Of a DNA stretch of 24,022 nt, positions 22,267-24,022 are shown one piece after another. The notes under the pieces were generated by a model, which did not search any database, was not told the origin of the DNA, and worked only from the letters and a program-made list of their open reading frames with translations. Each line of letters begins with the position of its first letter. Positions within the stretch are counted from its first letter, which is position 1. The stretch covers positions 1-24,022 of the forward strand of contig DATIXI010000013.1 of NCBI GenBank assembly GCA_035518635.1. Direction: 5' to 3'. This DNA comes from AC-32 sp035518635 (GTDB lineage Bacteria > Actinomycetota > Thermoleophilia > Gaiellales > Gaiellaceae). The position numbers were made by a program, and so were the translations under genes.

Positions 22267-22988
22267 CAGCCTCTTCCTTTCGTCTTGAGTCCTCGAAGCG
22301 TGCTCAGCTCTTCCTCCGTGGGCGGCTTCGTCTCGGCCAGCTCGTCCGCCACGCGGAGGTCCCAGCCGGTCGCCTCGCGCACCTGGTCGACCTCGACCCC
22401 GGGATGCACGAGCGTCAGAGTCAGCTCTCTCGTCTCCGGGTCCGGCTCGAGGATCCCGAGGTCCGTGACCACGACCTCGACCCGGTCCCCGACGCTCGTC
22501 AGGAAGTCGAGCTTCTCGACGAACGCGCGCGGCGTCTGCCGGAGCATGACGAACACCTTGCGCGCGGAGGTGGCGATCTCGGGTGCCCCGCCTCCGCCCG
22601 GCAGGCGCACCTTCGGCGAGTCGTAGTCGCCGATCACCGTGCTGTTCAGGTTCCCCCATCTGTCGATCTGGGCGGCGCCCAGGAAGCCGACGTCCATATG
22701 CCCGCCCTGGAGCCAGTAGGCGAACATTTCCGGGACGGACACGACGGAGTCCGCGGTCTCGGCGAGCTCGCCGTCGCCGATCGAGAGCGGCAGCTCGGCG
22801 GGCTTCGCACCGATCGTCCCGCTCTCGTAGATGAGGACGCAGCCAGGCGCGTGGGTCGCGCGAGCGAGATTGGCCGCGAGGCTGGGCAGACCGATCCCGA
22901 CGAAGCAGACGTCGCCGTCGGCGAGCCGCCGGGCGGCCTCGACGGCCATCATCTCGTCGGCGGTGTAGGTGACGGTCGACGTCGTCAT
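22266..22988 (-). CDS. pcaJ: CoA-transferase subunit B, probable 3-oxoadipate CoA-transferase
   Basis: The 240-residue family I CoA-transferase beta chain has a catalytic-Glu motif IYESGTIGAKP (E55), plus QGGHMDVGFLGAAQIDRWGN and the glycine loop LPGGGGAPEIA (129-139). The ESG motif and overall pattern look like the glutaconate CoA-transferase (GctB/IpdB) branch rather than the SCOT branch with ENG that contains the classical PcaJ. Position between pcaI and pcaH supports activation of 3-oxoadipate with succinyl-CoA, so the symbol is given by context. Retention of the Glu argues for a transferase rather than an IpdAB-type hydrolase. The ATG overlaps the pcaI stop as ATGA. Confidence 0.85.
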   Translation of the reverse strand: MTTSTVTYTADEMMAVEAARRLADGDVCFVGIGLPSLAANLARATHAPGCVLIYESGTIGAKPAELPLSIGDGELAETADSVVSVPEMFAYWLQGGHMDVGFLGAAQIDRWGNLNSTVIGDYDSPKVRLPGGGGAPEIATSARKVFVMLRQTPRAFVEKLDFLTSVGDRVEVVVTDLGILEPDPETRELTLTLVHPGVEVDQVREATGWDLRVADELAETKPPTEEELSTLRGLKTKGRG

Positions 22989-23788
22989 GCGGTCAAGATG
23001 TGTCTTTCCATCCAGGCCGCGAACTCGTCCCGGTCGCGGCTGATCGGGTCCCAGGCGACGTAGAACTCGTTGTCGCGGTCGTAGTAGTCCGCCGCGTACG
23101 AGGGGCGCGCGCCGCCCGGCACGAGCGAGACCGCCCCGACCACCCAGCCCGGGATCACGACCGCGCCGGGTCGAGGCTCGAGCTCGTCGACGACCTCCTC
23201 GACGGTGACGATCGAGCGGGCGGAGGCGAGGACGGTCTCCTTCTGGACGCCGAGGATGCCCCACAGCTGGACGTTCCCCTCGCGGTCGGCCCGCTGCGCG
23301 TGGATGATCCCGACGTCGGGCCGGTGGGCGGGGACCGCCGCGAGCTCCTCCCCGGTGAACGGACACGTGACCGTGCCGACCCGCGTGTGGGCGGCGAGAT
23401 CGCCATGGCCGTACCCGCGGAGCACGCCAAATGGGAGGTTCGCAGCGCCGGCCGCATACGCCGTCGCCATCCCCGCGTGCGAGTGCTCCTCGATCTCGAG
23501 CGGCACCGGCCAACCGTGCTCGACGGCCTCCCGGAGCCGGTGGAGGGAGCCCACGCCGGGGTTCCCGCCCCACGAGAACACGAGCTTACGCACGCAGCCC
23601 ATCCCGATCAGCTGGTCGTAGATCACGTCCGGCGTCATCCGGATCAGCGCGAGGTCGCGCCGCCCCTGGCGAATCAGCTCGTGCCCGGCCGCGAACGGGA
23701 TCAGGTGCGTGAAGCCCTCGGCGGCGACGGTGTCGCCGTCGTGGACCAGCTCCGCGACTGCCTCCGCGAGCGGGACGATCTCCGCCAT
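22985..23788 (-). CDS. pcaI: CoA-transferase subunit A, probable 3-oxoadipate CoA-transferase
   Basis: The 267-residue alpha chain of a family I CoA-transferase contains VAAEGFTHLIPFAAGHELIR, DLALIRMTPDVIYDQLIGMG, LVFSWGGNPGVGSLHRLRE and a C-terminal DEFAAWMERHI. These resemble GctA/IpdA-type subunits more than the SCOT-like PcaI. With pcaJ it would transfer CoA from succinyl-CoA to 3-oxoadipate, giving 3-oxoadipyl-CoA for a thiolase that is not in this window. It starts 18 bases after the aldehyde dehydrogenase stop, so it belongs to the same transcript. The Shine-Dalgarno is weak. Confidence 0.85.
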   Translation of the reverse strand: MAEIVPLAEAVAELVHDGDTVAAEGFTHLIPFAAGHELIRQGRRDLALIRMTPDVIYDQLIGMGCVRKLVFSWGGNPGVGSLHRLREAVEHGWPVPLEIEEHSHAGMATAYAAGAANLPFGVLRGYGHGDLAAHTRVGTVTCPFTGEELAAVPAHRPDVGIIHAQRADREGNVQLWGILGVQKETVLASARSIVTVEEVVDELEPRPGAVVIPGWVVGAVSLVPGGARPSYAADYYDRDNEFYVAWDPISRDRDEFAAWMERHILTA

Positions 23789-23806
23789 CGCGCGCCCGCG
23801 GCCGTC

Positions 23807-24022
23807 CTAGAACGGGAACGGGTGCGGGCGGCCGACCGTGATCCAGTGCAGGTCGGTGAACTCGGCGATCGCCGCCGTGGCGCCGAAGCGTCCCCAGCCG
23901 CTGTCCTTGACGCCGCCGAACGGCATCTGCGGCTCGTCGCCGACCGGCTGGTCGTTGACGTGGACGATCCCCGCCTGGATCCGCTGCGCGAGCTCGAGGC
24001 CCTTGTCGGCGTCGTTCGTGAT
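23807..24022 (-). CDS. Aldehyde dehydrogenase, C-terminal part (5' truncated by window edge)
   Basis: The 71 residues run to a TAG stop at 23807-23809, starting inside the protein. GIVHVNDQPVGDEPQMPFGG followed by VKDSGWGRFG and AAIAEFTDLHWITV is the C-terminal end of the aldehyde dehydrogenase superfamily, most like the benzaldehyde/vanillin dehydrogenase group, in which this region reads HINDxxVxDEPHxPFGGVKxSGxGRFGG. An enzyme oxidising 4-hydroxybenzaldehyde or vanillin-type aldehydes at the head of the operon would feed 4-hydroxybenzoate to PobA or protocatechuate to PcaGH. The catalytic Cys and Glu lie beyond the window. Substrate is inferred from context. Confidence 0.85.
   Translation of the reverse strand: MTNDADKGLELAQRIQAGIVHVNDQPVGDEPQMPFGGVKDSGWGRFGATAAIAEFTDLHWITVGRPHPFPF

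Noticed and set aside
1..24022. CRISPR array, insertion sequence, tRNA, rRNA or riboswitch
   Set aside because: I saw no regularly spaced repeats, transposase, terminal repeats, cloverleaf or known riboswitch core on either strand; this was by eye only.

Overview
The window is about 24 kb of very GC-rich DNA, with strong G/C preference at third codon positions, frequent GTG starts and long shadow reading frames in other phases. Gene content and style suggest a soil actinobacterium, most likely of the class Thermoleophilia (Gaiellales or Solirubrobacterales type). That placement is an inference from gene style, not from a marker gene. There is no rRNA, tRNA, insertion sequence, integrase, phage or CRISPR array. 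Genes are tightly packed and no gene-free stretch reaches 300 bases; the longest gaps are roughly 141-298, 3896-4042, 7821-7974 and 7050-7157.

Region 1 (1-4042) begins with the tail of a probable cupin protein and a two-helix membrane protein. Paired hairpins separate these from a minus-strand stress-signalling cluster: a universal stress protein, a double-GAF histidine kinase and a LuxR-type response regulator. The first GAF domain looks like the haem-binding GAF of mycobacterial DosS/DevS and keeps a His and a Tyr at the same 22-residue spacing. Region 2 (4043-8454) holds a large GNAT/acyl-CoA synthetase (NDP-forming) fusion divergent from the stress protein, a small cupin, an unrecognised two-domain protein and an OsmC-type peroxide reductase. 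Quasi-palindromic G/C-rich elements occur upstream of the membrane protein, the stress protein and OsmC, each about 70-90 bases from a start codon with a strong Shine-Dalgarno.

Region 3 (8435-14702) has a GMC-family flavin oxidoreductase divergent from a metallo-hydrolase, a small holin-like membrane protein, a 1103-residue zinc ribbon/class III cyclase/ATPase/TPR protein and a 71-residue unknown protein. Region 4 (14796-17506) has a class III (GABA-type) aminotransferase divergent from a proline dehydrogenase, then a cupin gene with a recognisable promoter.

Region 5 (17514-24022, minus strand) is a nearly complete protocatechuate branch of the beta-ketoadipate pathway in one transcription unit, read in the order aldehyde dehydrogenase (partial), pcaI, pcaJ, pcaH, pcaG, pcaB, pcaD, pcaC, pobA. 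Every junction from pcaI to pobA is a stop/start overlap of the NTGA or TGATG type. Together these would take an aromatic aldehyde to 4-hydroxybenzoate, protocatechuate, 3-carboxymuconate, carboxymuconolactone, 3-oxoadipate enol-lactone, 3-oxoadipate and 3-oxoadipyl-CoA. The final thiolase (pcaF) and any dedicated regulator or transporter are not in the window.

A window-wide pattern is that several GTG-start genes with no Shine-Dalgarno have a TANNNT box 6-7 bases before the start codon, as expected for leaderless transcripts. The most interesting candidate system is the predicted haem/gas or redox sensing kinase beside a stress protein, with a protein acetyltransferase divergent from it.
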